Assembly (NCBI GenBank): GCA_023142915.1
Contig: JAGLIO010000063.1
Span: forward strand, 1-47,826
Source: Candidatus Parcubacteria bacterium
Lineage (GTDB): Bacteria; Patescibacteriota; Patescibacteriia; Patescibacteriales; UBA12075
Direction: 5' to 3'
DNA length: 47,826 nucleotides
Under the pieces are notes generated by a model. The model ran no database searches. It was not told the DNA's origin and worked only from the letters and a program-made list of their open reading frames with translations. The position numbers and the translations under genes are program-made. Below are positions 1 through 8,217 of this stretch, in pieces (positions within the stretch are counted from its first letter, which is position 1; each line of letters starts with the position of its first letter).

Positions 1-55
1 CCTTTTTTGTTAACCTGGGTTTTAAAACCCAGGTTAACAAAAAAGGACGTTTTTT
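1..55. terminator. 46-bp perfect palindrome followed by T-rich tract; probable terminator downstream of rplL
   Basis: ccttttttgttaacctgggtttt/aaaacccaggttaacaaaaaagg is exactly self-complementary (1-46) and lies just 3' of rplL on the minus strand. Confidence 0.8.
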
Positions 56-64
56 ATTGTTTTT

Positions 65-520
65 TTATTTCAAAGTAACCTTAGCTCCTGCTTCTTCCAA
101 CTGTTTTTTAATGGTTTCTGCTTCTTCCTTTTTAACGCCCTCTTTAATAACTTTTGGCGCTGCGTCAACCATGTCTTTAGCATCTTTAAGACCTATTTCA
201 GTAATGGCTCTTACCGCTTTAATTACTGCAATTTTATTGCTTCCTGCCTCGCTTAATTCAATGTCAAAACTGCTTTTTTCTTCTACTTCCGCGCCTGCGT
301 CAGCGCCTGGCATAGCTCCCATCATCATTGCCGGAGCAGCAGCGGAAACGCCGAATTTGTCTTCAAGAATTTTTACCAATTCAGCTAAATCCAAAACAGA
401 CATTTTCTCTATTTCTTCAACCAATGATTTAAATTTTGCAGGAACCTCAACTGCTTTTTCCTTATCCGCCTTAGCTTCAGCGGCGGCAGTTGTTTTCTCT
501 TGTTTTTTTTCTTCAGTCAT
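65..520 (-). CDS. rplL: 50S ribosomal protein L7/L12
   Basis: Protein contains [49 protein letters not shown]-type L7/L12 C-terminal domain; follows rplJ. Confidence 0.97.
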   Translation of the reverse strand: MTEEKKQEKTTAAAEAKADKEKAVEVPAKFKSLVEEIEKMSVLDLAELVKILEDKFGVSAAAPAMMMGAMPGADAGAEVEEKSSFDIELSEAGSNKIAVIKAVRAITEIGLKDAKDMVDAAPKVIKEGVKKEEAETIKKQLEEAGAKVTLK

Positions 521-555
521 AGTATTTGTTTAATTTTAATTAATTATTTTTTAAT

Positions 556-1092
556 TTAAGCTTTTTTTTCTTCAATAGCTTTTAAAACATTAACCAATCC
601 GCGGATATTTCCTGCCAAGACATTAACAAAACCGGAAATCGGCGCGTTTAGGGAACCGACAATTTTAGCATATAACTCATCTTTGCTCGGCAATTTCGCA
701 AGAGCGGTAACTTCGGTCATGTTTAAAAATTTATTTTCCAAAATTCCCGCAACCAGTCTTACTTTTTCTTTATTTTCTTCATTCTTATTTTGGAATTCAT
801 CAACAATTTTTGCCGGAGCAACTTCATCTTTGTAGCCGAATACAGCCGCTATTTTTCCTTCAAAACTCTTAATATCTAAATTTTCAATTTTTTCTTCTTT
901 AAAAGCAATATCCAAAAGAGTTTTTTTGGCAACCATGTATTCACTGTCAGCTTCTCTTAAATTATTTCTTAATTCTTCATTACCTTTTACTCCCAAAGAA
1001 TTAAATTCGGTAAAAACAATGGATTTGGCTTTTTTAATTTTTTTTTCAAGAGTTCTTAAAATTTCTTGTTTTTGCAGTTTTGTTTTAGGCAT
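556..1092 (-). CDS. rplJ: 50S ribosomal protein L10
   Basis: L10-like N-terminus (SIVFTEFNSLGVKGNEELRNNLREADSEYMVAKKTLL), directly upstream of rplL. Confidence 0.96.
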   Translation of the reverse strand: MPKTKLQKQEILRTLEKKIKKAKSIVFTEFNSLGVKGNEELRNNLREADSEYMVAKKTLLDIAFKEEKIENLDIKSFEGKIAAVFGYKDEVAPAKIVDEFQNKNEENKEKVRLVAGILENKFLNMTEVTALAKLPSKDELYAKIVGSLNAPISGFVNVLAGNIRGLVNVLKAIEEKKA

Positions 1093-1118
1093 ATAATAAT
1101 AAATTAACTAAAATTAAA

Positions 1119-1205
1119 TAAAAAAATGGCAATTAAAAAGCCATTTATCTCTTGTCTTACCTCGGCAGGTCTTATTTTTTCGCCTGCTGTCTATGGCTTA
1201 ATTAA
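1119..1205 (-). ncRNA. Ribosomal protein L10 leader with attenuator-like terminator hairpin
   Basis: Minus strand AGACAGCAGGCGAAAAAATAAGACCTGCCGAGGTAAGAC followed by AAATGGCTTTTTAATTGCCATTTTTTT, directly upstream of rplJ; matches the known L10 leader signature. Confidence 0.85.
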
Positions 1206-1217
1206 CTTGTTTTTATT

Positions 1218-1245
1218 ATAATAGCATAGCAAATAATTATGTCAA
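1218..1245 (-). promoter_or_regulatory. Sigma70-type promoter for L10 leader-rplJL
   Basis: Minus strand TTGACA-N16-TATTAT with TG extended -10 (TTGACATAATTATTTGCTATGCTATTAT). Confidence 0.65.
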
Positions 1246-1277
1246 GCAATTATACTCTTAAATCACAAAATCACGCT

Positions 1278-2564
1278 TTACTCATTCCTCAAAGCCTCAA
1301 TCGGATCCATGCGGGCGGCTTTGCGGGCAGGGTAGAGGCCGAAGGCTATGCCAAAAAAGGTTGAAAAACCCAAGGCAACAATGTATGCTTTTAAAGGAAC
1401 AGTAAATTCCCAGCCCAAACCTGCATAATTAGCTCCAAAAGCGATAAGCCAGGAAAAAATAATTCCTACTATTACTCCCAGTATTCCGCCTAAAACCGTA
1501 ACTAAGATTGATTCAAGTAAAAATTGCGTCATTATATCCGCGTAAGTCGCCCCAACGGCTTTTCTTAAGCCGATTTCAGATGTCCGCTCGGTAACGGCAA
1601 CGTACATAATATTCATAATCCCAACTCCGCCAACCACCAAAGAAATGGCAACAATAGCCAGTAAAAGCAAAGTAATCGCACCGGTAACAGTATCCATAAT
1701 CTCCATAGATTCAACCATGGACGCAACTCGAAAATCATCTTTGCCTGTATCAAAAACACCTGTCTGTTTTTCGGTTGGCTGAGGAATATTATGATTTTCT
1801 CTTAATAAATAGCGCATCTCGTCCGCAGCCTCATCTATTCTTTTTACGTCGCTAATTTTATGCATCATATATTGTATACTGCCAATGCCCATAATTTTTT
1901 TTTGCAAAGTCCTAACCGGCACATAAGCGATATCGTCAAAATCAAAAGTCATAACAGCTCCGCGCTCTTTTAAAACACCGATAACTTTAAACTTTTTCTT
2001 GCGCAATTTAATTGATTTGCCAATAGGGTCTGTTTCACCGAATAATTCGTCTTTTATTTTTCGCCCCAAAATTACAACCTGAGATAATGATTTGTCTTCC
2101 GCTTCCGTAAAAAAACGGCCGCTGTTAATTTCACTTCTATCCAGCTTGATATAAGACGCGCTTACACCCAAAAGCATTGCTTTATAAGTTTCATTTCCGT
2201 AAGCTAATTGCTCTTGTCCGAGTACGCCAGCGTAACTGTCTTCAACTAGAAATAATTTGTTTATATCATCCATGTCATCCAAAGTTAAAGTGGTAACCTG
2301 CACGCCCATTGCCATATTGGTTACTGACTGCGCTTCCGAGCCTCCGCCTTGCTTGGAGCTGGGAATTTTAATTTCGGTTTGTATCATATCCGAACCGCCA
2401 AAAGATTCAATTTGTCCCACAATCAAAGAATTTATGCCCTCGCCGGCGGAATACACGATAATTACGCTTGCGATTCCAATCACAACGCCCAAAACAGTAA
2501 GAGCTGTCCTTACTTTATTAATCTTAAGCGCGATTATTCCGTTTTTAGCGCTTTCTAGAAACAT
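1278..2564 (-). CDS. ABC transporter permease, MacB/FtsX family
   Basis: N-terminal MacB_PCD-like region, C-terminal FtsX region (VVGGVGIMNIMYVAVTERTSEIGLRKAVGATYADI...PARKAARMDPIEALRNE). Confidence 0.93.
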   Translation of the reverse strand: MFLESAKNGIIALKINKVRTALTVLGVVIGIASVIIVYSAGEGINSLIVGQIESFGGSDMIQTEIKIPSSKQGGGSEAQSVTNMAMGVQVTTLTLDDMDDINKLFLVEDSYAGVLGQEQLAYGNETYKAMLLGVSASYIKLDRSEINSGRFFTEAEDKSLSQVVILGRKIKDELFGETDPIGKSIKLRKKKFKVIGVLKERGAVMTFDFDDIAYVPVRTLQKKIMGIGSIQYMMHKISDVKRIDEAADEMRYLLRENHNIPQPTEKQTGVFDTGKDDFRVASMVESMEIMDTVTGAITLLLLAIVAISLVVGGVGIMNIMYVAVTERTSEIGLRKAVGATYADIMTQFLLESILVTVLGGILGVIVGIIFSWLIAFGANYAGLGWEFTVPLKAYIVALGFSTFFGIAFGLYPARKAARMDPIEALRNE

Positions 2565-2646
2565 ATTTGGATTTATGATTTGAGATTTATAATTTTAATT
2601 TAAAAAATATTTTAATTTATTAGATTTTAAAATTTCTAACTTTTAC

Positions 2647-3042
2647 TTAATTCGCTTGTGCTCGTTGACTGATGTAATTATTAATCGCCTTATGCAAAGC
2701 ATCAACACCAAGCATTGAACAATGCACTTTTGGCGCTGGCAAACCGCCAAGATCTTCAACAATATCATCTTTTTTTAATTTCAATGCTTCGTCCAATGTT
2801 TTTCCTTTGGCAATTTCGGTTAAAGCCGAAGATACGGCAATCGCGGCGGCGCAGCCCAAAGTTTCAAATTTTATATCTTCTATAAATTCTTCTCCCGATT
2901 TTTTCCGCACTATTTTAAGATACATTTTCATAACATCCCCGCAAACAGGATTGCCTTCTTTGGCAACCGCGTCAGGATTTTTCATGCTGCCCTGATTGCG
3001 CGGACTTTTAAAATGCTCTAAAACTTTTTGTGAATATGGCAT
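2647..3042 (-). CDS. Iron-sulfur cluster assembly scaffold protein, NifU/IscU-like
   Basis: Three conserved Cys contexts: NPVCGDVMKMYLKI, TLGCAAAIAVSSALTE, KVHCSMLG. Confidence 0.92.
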   Translation of the reverse strand: MPYSQKVLEHFKSPRNQGSMKNPDAVAKEGNPVCGDVMKMYLKIVRKKSGEEFIEDIKFETLGCAAAIAVSSALTEIAKGKTLDEALKLKKDDIVEDLGGLPAPKVHCSMLGVDALHKAINNYISQRAQAN

Positions 3043-3051
3043 ATTTCAAAA

Positions 3052-3789
3052 TTAATAAATAAAAACTCCCGTCCCAATCGGCGTCCAATTGTAAATTAAT
3101 TCAGCCGAATCCTCTCCTAGGCGAACACAGCCATGAGATGCCGGCTTGCCTAAATGATCCTCTCCTTCGCGGTATCCGTTCGGCCAAATCGGCAATTCGT
3201 GAATTCCAATTCGTCCGGAATCAAGCCCAAGCCAATATGGCATCCATAGGCCGTAAGGCGACCAGGCTTTCGGGCTTTTGCTTGCAACTTTATAATGCTT
3301 GCGCGGGGTTGAATTGTTGAGTCCGCTTGAAACAGGAAAAACTCCCATCAGCACTCCTCCTAAAAAAAAGCTTAATTCCTGCTTGGCAATATTTATTTCA
3401 ATCCGTTTGCTAAGCAAAACTTTGTCTTTGTTTAACGGATCGTAGCCGGCCTTAATTTCCTCATAATCGGAAAAACCGTCCCCGTCAGTATCTTTATTAA
3501 TCAAACTGGTGTGAAATCTAAGCTCATCCTTGTCGGACAATCCGTCTTTGTCATAATCGTTATCTTCCAGCCTTACAGCTTTTGGATTATGCGGCGAATA
3601 GCCTGTATTCAGTTCAAGCCAATCTGAGTAGCCGTCTCCATCAGTATCCGGATTATCAGCATCAGTAAAATAAATATTTTCCTCGTCTAAATCAGGCACG
3701 CCGTCCCAATCAGAATCAACCAAGCCGTTAGCAATGGCGATACTTGATGAAAATACTAACATTACTATTACTGCTGCTAAATATTTCAT
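3052..3789 (-). CDS. Secreted L,D-transpeptidase (YkuD) with N-terminal thrombospondin type 3/EF-hand-like Ca-binding repeats
   Basis: DTDGDGYSD / DKDGLSD / DTDGDGFSDYEE repeats; C-terminal HELPIW...SHGCVRLGEDSAELIY catalytic motif. Confidence 0.92.
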   Translation of the reverse strand: MKYLAAVIVMLVFSSSIAIANGLVDSDWDGVPDLDEENIYFTDADNPDTDGDGYSDWLELNTGYSPHNPKAVRLEDNDYDKDGLSDKDELRFHTSLINKDTDGDGFSDYEEIKAGYDPLNKDKVLLSKRIEINIAKQELSFFLGGVLMGVFPVSSGLNNSTPRKHYKVASKSPKAWSPYGLWMPYWLGLDSGRIGIHELPIWPNGYREGEDHLGKPASHGCVRLGEDSAELIYNWTPIGTGVFIY

Positions 3790-3804
3790 ATCAAATAAAA
3801 AATT

Positions 3805-3848
3805 TAAAAAACCGTCCCGCCCTTCGCAAAAGACGGAACGGTTTTTTT
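3805..3848 (-). terminator. Rho-independent terminator downstream of coiled-coil gene 3859..4296
   Basis: aaaaaaccgtcccgcc-ttcgcaaaa-gacggaacggttttttt hairpin (one G-U) with A/T tracts. Confidence 0.75.
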
Positions 3849-3858
3849 AATCTTACAA

Positions 3859-4296
3859 TTACGCCGCCATAACATGCTCTTGAAACTTTGTTTTTAAAAC
3901 CTTTAATTCTCCTTTTACTTTTTCAACTTCTTTATTAACGGCAATAATATCTTCATTTTCAGTATTAATTGATCTATCAACTTTTTGTTCTAATTTATCA
4001 ATTTTTTTAGAAAGAGTTACGATATCATGTTTAATTGTGGTAATTTCGCCTTTCATTCCGGAAATCTCGCCTTTAATTTCAAAAATATCACTTTTTATTT
4101 CAGCAATCTCGCCTTTAATTTCAAAAATATCACTTTTTATTTCAGCAATCTCACTTTTTATTTCAGCAAATTTTTCATCCTGCGCCTCAAAGCCTTTTTG
4201 AACGGAAATAGCTAAATTATCAACTGTTTTGATAAAATATTCAGTGCTACTGTCCACTATTTTTTTAATTTGTTTTAAATCATTATTGTCTAACAT
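3859..4296 (-). CDS. Small coiled-coil protein, paralog of 6467..6823
   Basis: Heptad pattern EIKSEIAEIKSDIFEIKGEIAEIKSDIFEIKGEI; N-terminus MLDNNDLKQI and C-terminal INTENEDIIAVN.EVEKVK shared with the paralog. Confidence 0.8.
   Translation of the reverse strand: MLDNNDLKQIKKIVDSSTEYFIKTVDNLAISVQKGFEAQDEKFAEIKSEIAEIKSDIFEIKGEIAEIKSDIFEIKGEISGMKGEITTIKHDIVTLSKKIDKLEQKVDRSINTENEDIIAVNKEVEKVKGELKVLKTKFQEHVMAA
4063..4167. repeat. Tandem repeat: two perfect 42-bp units plus a 21-bp half unit inside the coiled-coil gene
   Basis: aatctcgcctttaatttcaaaaatatcactttttatttcagc at 4063-4104 and 4105-4146, then aatctcactttttatttcagc 4147-4167. Confidence 0.95.
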
Positions 4297-4302
4297 GATA
4301 AT

Positions 4303-4331
4303 ATTATATATTATTAATTATTTTATGTCAA
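4303..4331 (-). promoter_or_regulatory. Perfect consensus sigma70 promoter (TTGACA-N17-TATAAT) 6 nt upstream of the ATG
   Basis: Minus strand TTGACATAAAATAATTAATAATATATAATATTATCATG. Confidence 0.9.
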
Positions 4332-4350
4332 AAATAAATACAACAAAAAC

Positions 4351-4998
4351 CTATTCATATAAAATCATTTCCTCACCGCTAATATTAAGTATCTCTTGCC
4401 CGAAATAATTCAAACGCAATTCTTCTAAATTCAAAATATGCTTTAGTCCGCTATCTGTTATAACAAAAACTTTGACATCGCCCTGCTCGCGAATTAAATC
4501 ATTAATAAAATATTTTTTGTCTTGATATTTATTCAACTCGCTCATCTCAACATCATAAATAATTTGCCCTGAATATTCTTTTAATTTCTCAATACTTGAA
4601 ATATATATTTTAAATCCTTTTCTTATTAAATATATTTTATTGTCTTCGCCTCTGAGTAGCGCGCCATCCGCGTAAGCGCTTATACCAAGCGTAATAACTC
4701 CTTTATCCGCTTTATTATTCTTGTCCTCTAAAATTTCGGCGTGGGATGGTTCTTTGTTTTCTTGATTAACCGGAAAAATATAACCGCTTCCCAAAGAATC
4801 TATTGTTGATGGTTTATTTTCTTCTTCTTGTTTTTCCAGCTCATCTTCAACATTTTCTCGCGAATCAGAAGAATTAGACGATTCATTATTCATTAATTGC
4901 GGATTTGTGCTAATATTGCCGAATATTTCTGACGCGCTTAATTGCGCGAACGGAAGCAATAAAAAAATAATAAAAATAATAAAATTTTTCATACGCAT
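4351..4998 (-). CDS. Secreted hypothetical protein
   Basis: N-terminal signal peptide FIIFIIFLLLPFAQLSASE; no family recognised. Confidence 0.7.
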   Translation of the reverse strand: MRMKNFIIFIIFLLLPFAQLSASEIFGNISTNPQLMNNESSNSSDSRENVEDELEKQEEENKPSTIDSLGSGYIFPVNQENKEPSHAEILEDKNNKADKGVITLGISAYADGALLRGEDNKIYLIRKGFKIYISSIEKLKEYSGQIIYDVEMSELNKYQDKKYFINDLIREQGDVKVFVITDSGLKHILNLEELRLNYFGQEILNISGEEMILYE

Positions 4999-5000
4999 AA

Positions 5001-5036
5001 AAACGTAGAGACGCGCCGTGGCGCGTCTCTACGTTT
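5001..5036. repeat. Dispersed palindrome copy 1 (36 bp, extended arms, GT centre)
   Basis: aaacgtagagacgcgcc-gt-ggcgcgtctctacgttt; 3 bp upstream of the start codon of 4351..4998. Confidence 0.95.
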
Positions 5037-5050
5037 ATATTTAAATTATC

Positions 5051-6436
5051 CTATTCTGTTAAAATTCCATAACCGGAATTATAAGCGCCAACAACGGTTC
5101 CTGCCGGCACTTTCATTTGCACATATATTTTCACCTGCCTGCCATCGCTTACGCCATTATCAATTCCGCTTATATCTACTCCTGTGTCAGGATAAATATT
5201 ATCGTCTAAAATATCAACCCAAGTAATTTCATTAACTGAAAAACGCATATTGCCTCCGGCGCCTAAAACTGCTGCTCCGCCCCATTCGTTAAATTTCATT
5301 TTTAACAAAGTTTCGCTCATATCCAAAACCGTAATATCAAACTCCCAGCTCCAGCCGTCCGCGTATTCGTCTTTGGCTTTTGCCGAAGTTTTTGTCATCA
5401 CTAACGAATCCACTGTAATCCCGCAAGGAGATGTTGTAAAAGCCGCGTCAGCGCTTGTGTCATTTTCCGAAGCATCAGCATTTTCAACATAAACTGAATA
5501 ATGATAGGTTGTATTACAGCTTAAACTATCTAAATTAATAATCGCTTCTGTGTTGGCAGTGACGCTAATTTCAGTTGTAACATTTCCATAAGTATCATCC
5601 AAACCGAAATTCACAACAGCTCCGGAATCTCCATTGGTTTGAAAAACAATATCCGCGCTTGTCTTTTCAATATTTTGTACCGGCTCCGCGTTTAACGCGA
5701 CTGTTAAAACAACGCTTCCCTCTAAACTGCTATCACCCTCTTCTTCACCATCTCCCTCTCCGCTTTCTGATGAATTTTGCGGTGTTGGCATATCGGTTTC
5801 AATAAAATCAACGCTATTGTCATCAGTATCTTCGCCGTCGGGTACTCTGACGATGCTATATGTTTCCGCCGGATTAGGCGCGGCCGCCAAACCTTCAAAA
5901 TCTACTGCCGAACCTATACCGACAAAGTCAACAATATTTTCATCTTCTTTGTTTTCTATATTAATATCATTATTTACCAAATAAACCGTATTGCCATTAG
6001 CCAGTGACAAACTTGATGATGTAATATCTGCTAATTCCAATAAAGACGTAGTAGCAAGGCTTCTTACAACCAAAAAATACCCACCTGCCGGAATTATTTC
6101 GCTAAGACTAATTTTAGATAGTGATGTCCCTGCCAGCCTTTGCAAAGACCAGCCGTCCAATAAAACATCTTCTGTCGTAGGATTGTATATTTCCACCCAA
6201 TCATCATTGTAGCCTCCACCGCCAACAATGCTATCTAAATGCGCTTCATTAATAACCAAATGATCGGCAATGCCGGCTTGCGCGTCTTCTGTTTTTTCCA
6301 AACACAAAAAACACGCCAAAATTAAAAAAGCCCCTGCGCTTAAACGCAAAGACACCTTGTTGTTCCTCCTCGTTTTCATTGTTTTTTTTTGTTGGCAAAA
6401 TAAAATAGGATTAAATCCCACAAAATATTTTGCCAA
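5051..6436 (-). CDS. Secreted lamin-tail-domain (LTD) protein with FN3-like domain
   Basis: LVINEAHLDS...DDWVEIYNPTTEDVLLDGWSLQR...IPAGGYFLVVRS LTD motif; true start may be the internal MKTRRN. Confidence 0.82.
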   Translation of the reverse strand: MAKYFVGFNPILFCQQKKTMKTRRNNKVSLRLSAGAFLILACFLCLEKTEDAQAGIADHLVINEAHLDSIVGGGGYNDDWVEIYNPTTEDVLLDGWSLQRLAGTSLSKISLSEIIPAGGYFLVVRSLATTSLLELADITSSSLSLANGNTVYLVNNDINIENKEDENIVDFVGIGSAVDFEGLAAAPNPAETYSIVRVPDGEDTDDNSVDFIETDMPTPQNSSESGEGDGEEEGDSSLEGSVVLTVALNAEPVQNIEKTSADIVFQTNGDSGAVVNFGLDDTYGNVTTEISVTANTEAIINLDSLSCNTTYHYSVYVENADASENDTSADAAFTTSPCGITVDSLVMTKTSAKAKDEYADGWSWEFDITVLDMSETLLKMKFNEWGGAAVLGAGGNMRFSVNEITWVDILDDNIYPDTGVDISGIDNGVSDGRQVKIYVQMKVPAGTVVGAYNSGYGILTE

Positions 6437-6466
6437 ATTAATAATTATTAAAAAATTTACTAAAAA

Positions 6467-6823
6467 TTACGCCGGCATAACATGCTCTTGAATTCTTGTT
6501 TCTACAATTTTTAATCTCTCTTTTACTTTTTCAACTTCTTGATTAACAGCAATAATATCCTCGTTCTCGGTATTAATTAATCTATCAACTTTTTGCTCTA
6601 ATTTATCAAGCCTCTCAGAAAGCTCCGCGACTTCACATCTAATAGTAGCGATTATTTCATCAAATCTTTTATCTATATATTTATCCTGTTCATCAAAACG
6701 TTTATCAACTTGTTCAAAATGTTTATCAACTTGTTTAAAACCTTTATTAATAATAATAGCAAAATCATCAAATTTGCTATCCATTAATTTTCCAATTTGT
6801 TTTAAATCATTATTGTCTAACAT
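6467..6823 (-). CDS. Small coiled-coil protein, paralog of 3859..4296
   Basis: MLDNNDLKQI..., RLDKLEQKVDRLINTENEDIIAVNQEVEKVK; repeated KHFEQVDKRFDEQDKYIDKRFDE. Confidence 0.8.
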   Translation of the reverse strand: MLDNNDLKQIGKLMDSKFDDFAIIINKGFKQVDKHFEQVDKRFDEQDKYIDKRFDEIIATIRCEVAELSERLDKLEQKVDRLINTENEDIIAVNQEVEKVKERLKIVETRIQEHVMPA

Positions 6824-6829
6824 AATAAT

Positions 6830-6858
6830 ATTATATATTATTAATTATTTTATGTCAA
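6830..6858 (-). promoter_or_regulatory. Perfect consensus sigma70 promoter (TTGACA-N17-TATAAT) 6 nt upstream of the ATG
   Basis: Minus strand TTGACATAAAATAATTAATAATATATAATATTATTATG; near-identical to the 4303..4331 promoter. Confidence 0.9.
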
Positions 6859-6869
6859 AAAAATTTATT

Positions 6870-8201
6870 TTATTTTTTGCGTATAGCCAAAACTAAAACA
6901 ATCAAAATAACAAAGACGCCAATTAATAAAAATAATTCTCTTGGATTAAATCCTGATTTAATGAATTCCATGCTTAAAACTTTTATTTTTTGCACTAAAA
7001 TACTTGCTTCTGACTCAACTGTATTATGATTGGAAGCATAAATTTTGGCAAAATTTGTATAATTTCCGCTTTCAATATTATTTTCTATATCAATCATATA
7101 TGAAACACTCTTAAATTCACCAACATTAATATCGCCGATATTCCAATTTTTATTTTCTTCATTTGTGGCGTTATAGACAAAACCTTTTGCCAATATATTT
7201 GTTAAAATTACGTCAAAAGCCGGTAAATTACCGCTATTGCTTATAATAATTTCACATGCAATTCCTGTTTGTCCGGGATTAACTATTTCTTCTTTAATGA
7301 TATTTTCCACTTCTAATTTCGGCTCTCCTTCCTCTCCCAATACTATTGTTTCATCTTTGTTTTTTGTGGTTGTAAATGATAATTCTTTTCCGTATTTTTC
7401 AGGAGAAGCCTTTGAAAGCGGGCGGAAATAGTAAGTTGTTGCCGGCTCAAGATCACTTATAATTACCGAATGCGGAATCGTCTTATTCAAATCTTCCGCG
7501 ATAGAGTAAGCATAACCATAATTTGGCGCGCTTGAATTACTAATGTTTAGATGCGATATTATGTCATAGATTACTCTGGAAGTAGCTGGATTATTCGTGA
7601 GCCAAGATATAGTAGCGCTGGCATTATTAACGGTTACTACTTCATTGGAAATTATTAAATTATTATAATAATATCCTCCGCTAGAGCTCCCACCTTCGTC
7701 AATTTCACCGCTAATTGATTCATTTGTTCCGTCGCCGACAACAATATCAAAACCGGCTATTTTTCCCTGATAACTATTATTAGCTGATTCGTTAAAACTT
7801 ACGGCAAAATTATATGTGATAGCTGTGAATCCTGCTAAATCAGACAAATAAACGCCATCTAAAGCAAAAAAATTATTCAAGCTGTCAGAGTAAAGCTCAT
7901 CCCCTTCTTCTGTAATCGTTAAAATTAATTGTTCTCCTAGTCCGTTATCATATATATTTATTGCTCTGGCAGCGATAGGAATGTTATTTTCTGTTTTATT
8001 AGTAACATTTATCCAGCGAGCCTCACTGTTTCCCGGTAAAAAATTAGCCTTGTCAAACAATGGCGTACTTGTACCGGTTTTAAATTCAATATCTAAAATA
8101 TCAGTTGACTGCGCGCTAACCGTTGAAACACACGCAACAAAACCGGCAATAACAAAAATTACGCTAAAAATAAAAATAAATTTTAATATTTTGATTGGCA
8201 T
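6870..8201 (-). CDS. Surface protein with FN3/purple acid phosphatase N-like domain, DUF11-like domain and C-terminal TM anchor
   Basis: ATISWLTNNPATSRVIYD...ATTYYFRPLSKASPEKYG; VLGEEGEPKLEVENIIKEEIVNPGQT; C-terminal FLLIGVFVILIVLVLAIRKK. Confidence 0.8.
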   Translation of the reverse strand: MPIKILKFIFIFSVIFVIAGFVACVSTVSAQSTDILDIEFKTGTSTPLFDKANFLPGNSEARWINVTNKTENNIPIAARAINIYDNGLGEQLILTITEEGDELYSDSLNNFFALDGVYLSDLAGFTAITYNFAVSFNESANNSYQGKIAGFDIVVGDGTNESISGEIDEGGSSSGGYYYNNLIISNEVVTVNNASATISWLTNNPATSRVIYDIISHLNISNSSAPNYGYAYSIAEDLNKTIPHSVIISDLEPATTYYFRPLSKASPEKYGKELSFTTTKNKDETIVLGEEGEPKLEVENIIKEEIVNPGQTGIACEIIISNSGNLPAFDVILTNILAKGFVYNATNEENKNWNIGDINVGEFKSVSYMIDIENNIESGNYTNFAKIYASNHNTVESEASILVQKIKVLSMEFIKSGFNPRELFLLIGVFVILIVLVLAIRKK

Positions 8202-8217
8202 TTTTTTAATTTTATTA

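Noticed and set aside
57-533. Plus-strand ORF of 158 aa opposite rplL, and similar long antisense ORFs (e.g. 8228-8857, 10746-11084, 14410-14865, 43287-43604)
   Set aside because: All are antisense to well-supported minus-strand genes; their composition reflects the complementary strand and they show no recognisable domains.
4063-4167. 42-bp direct repeats as a possible CRISPR or DNA repeat array
   Set aside because: The units are contiguous with no spacers, in frame, and encode coiled-coil heptads.
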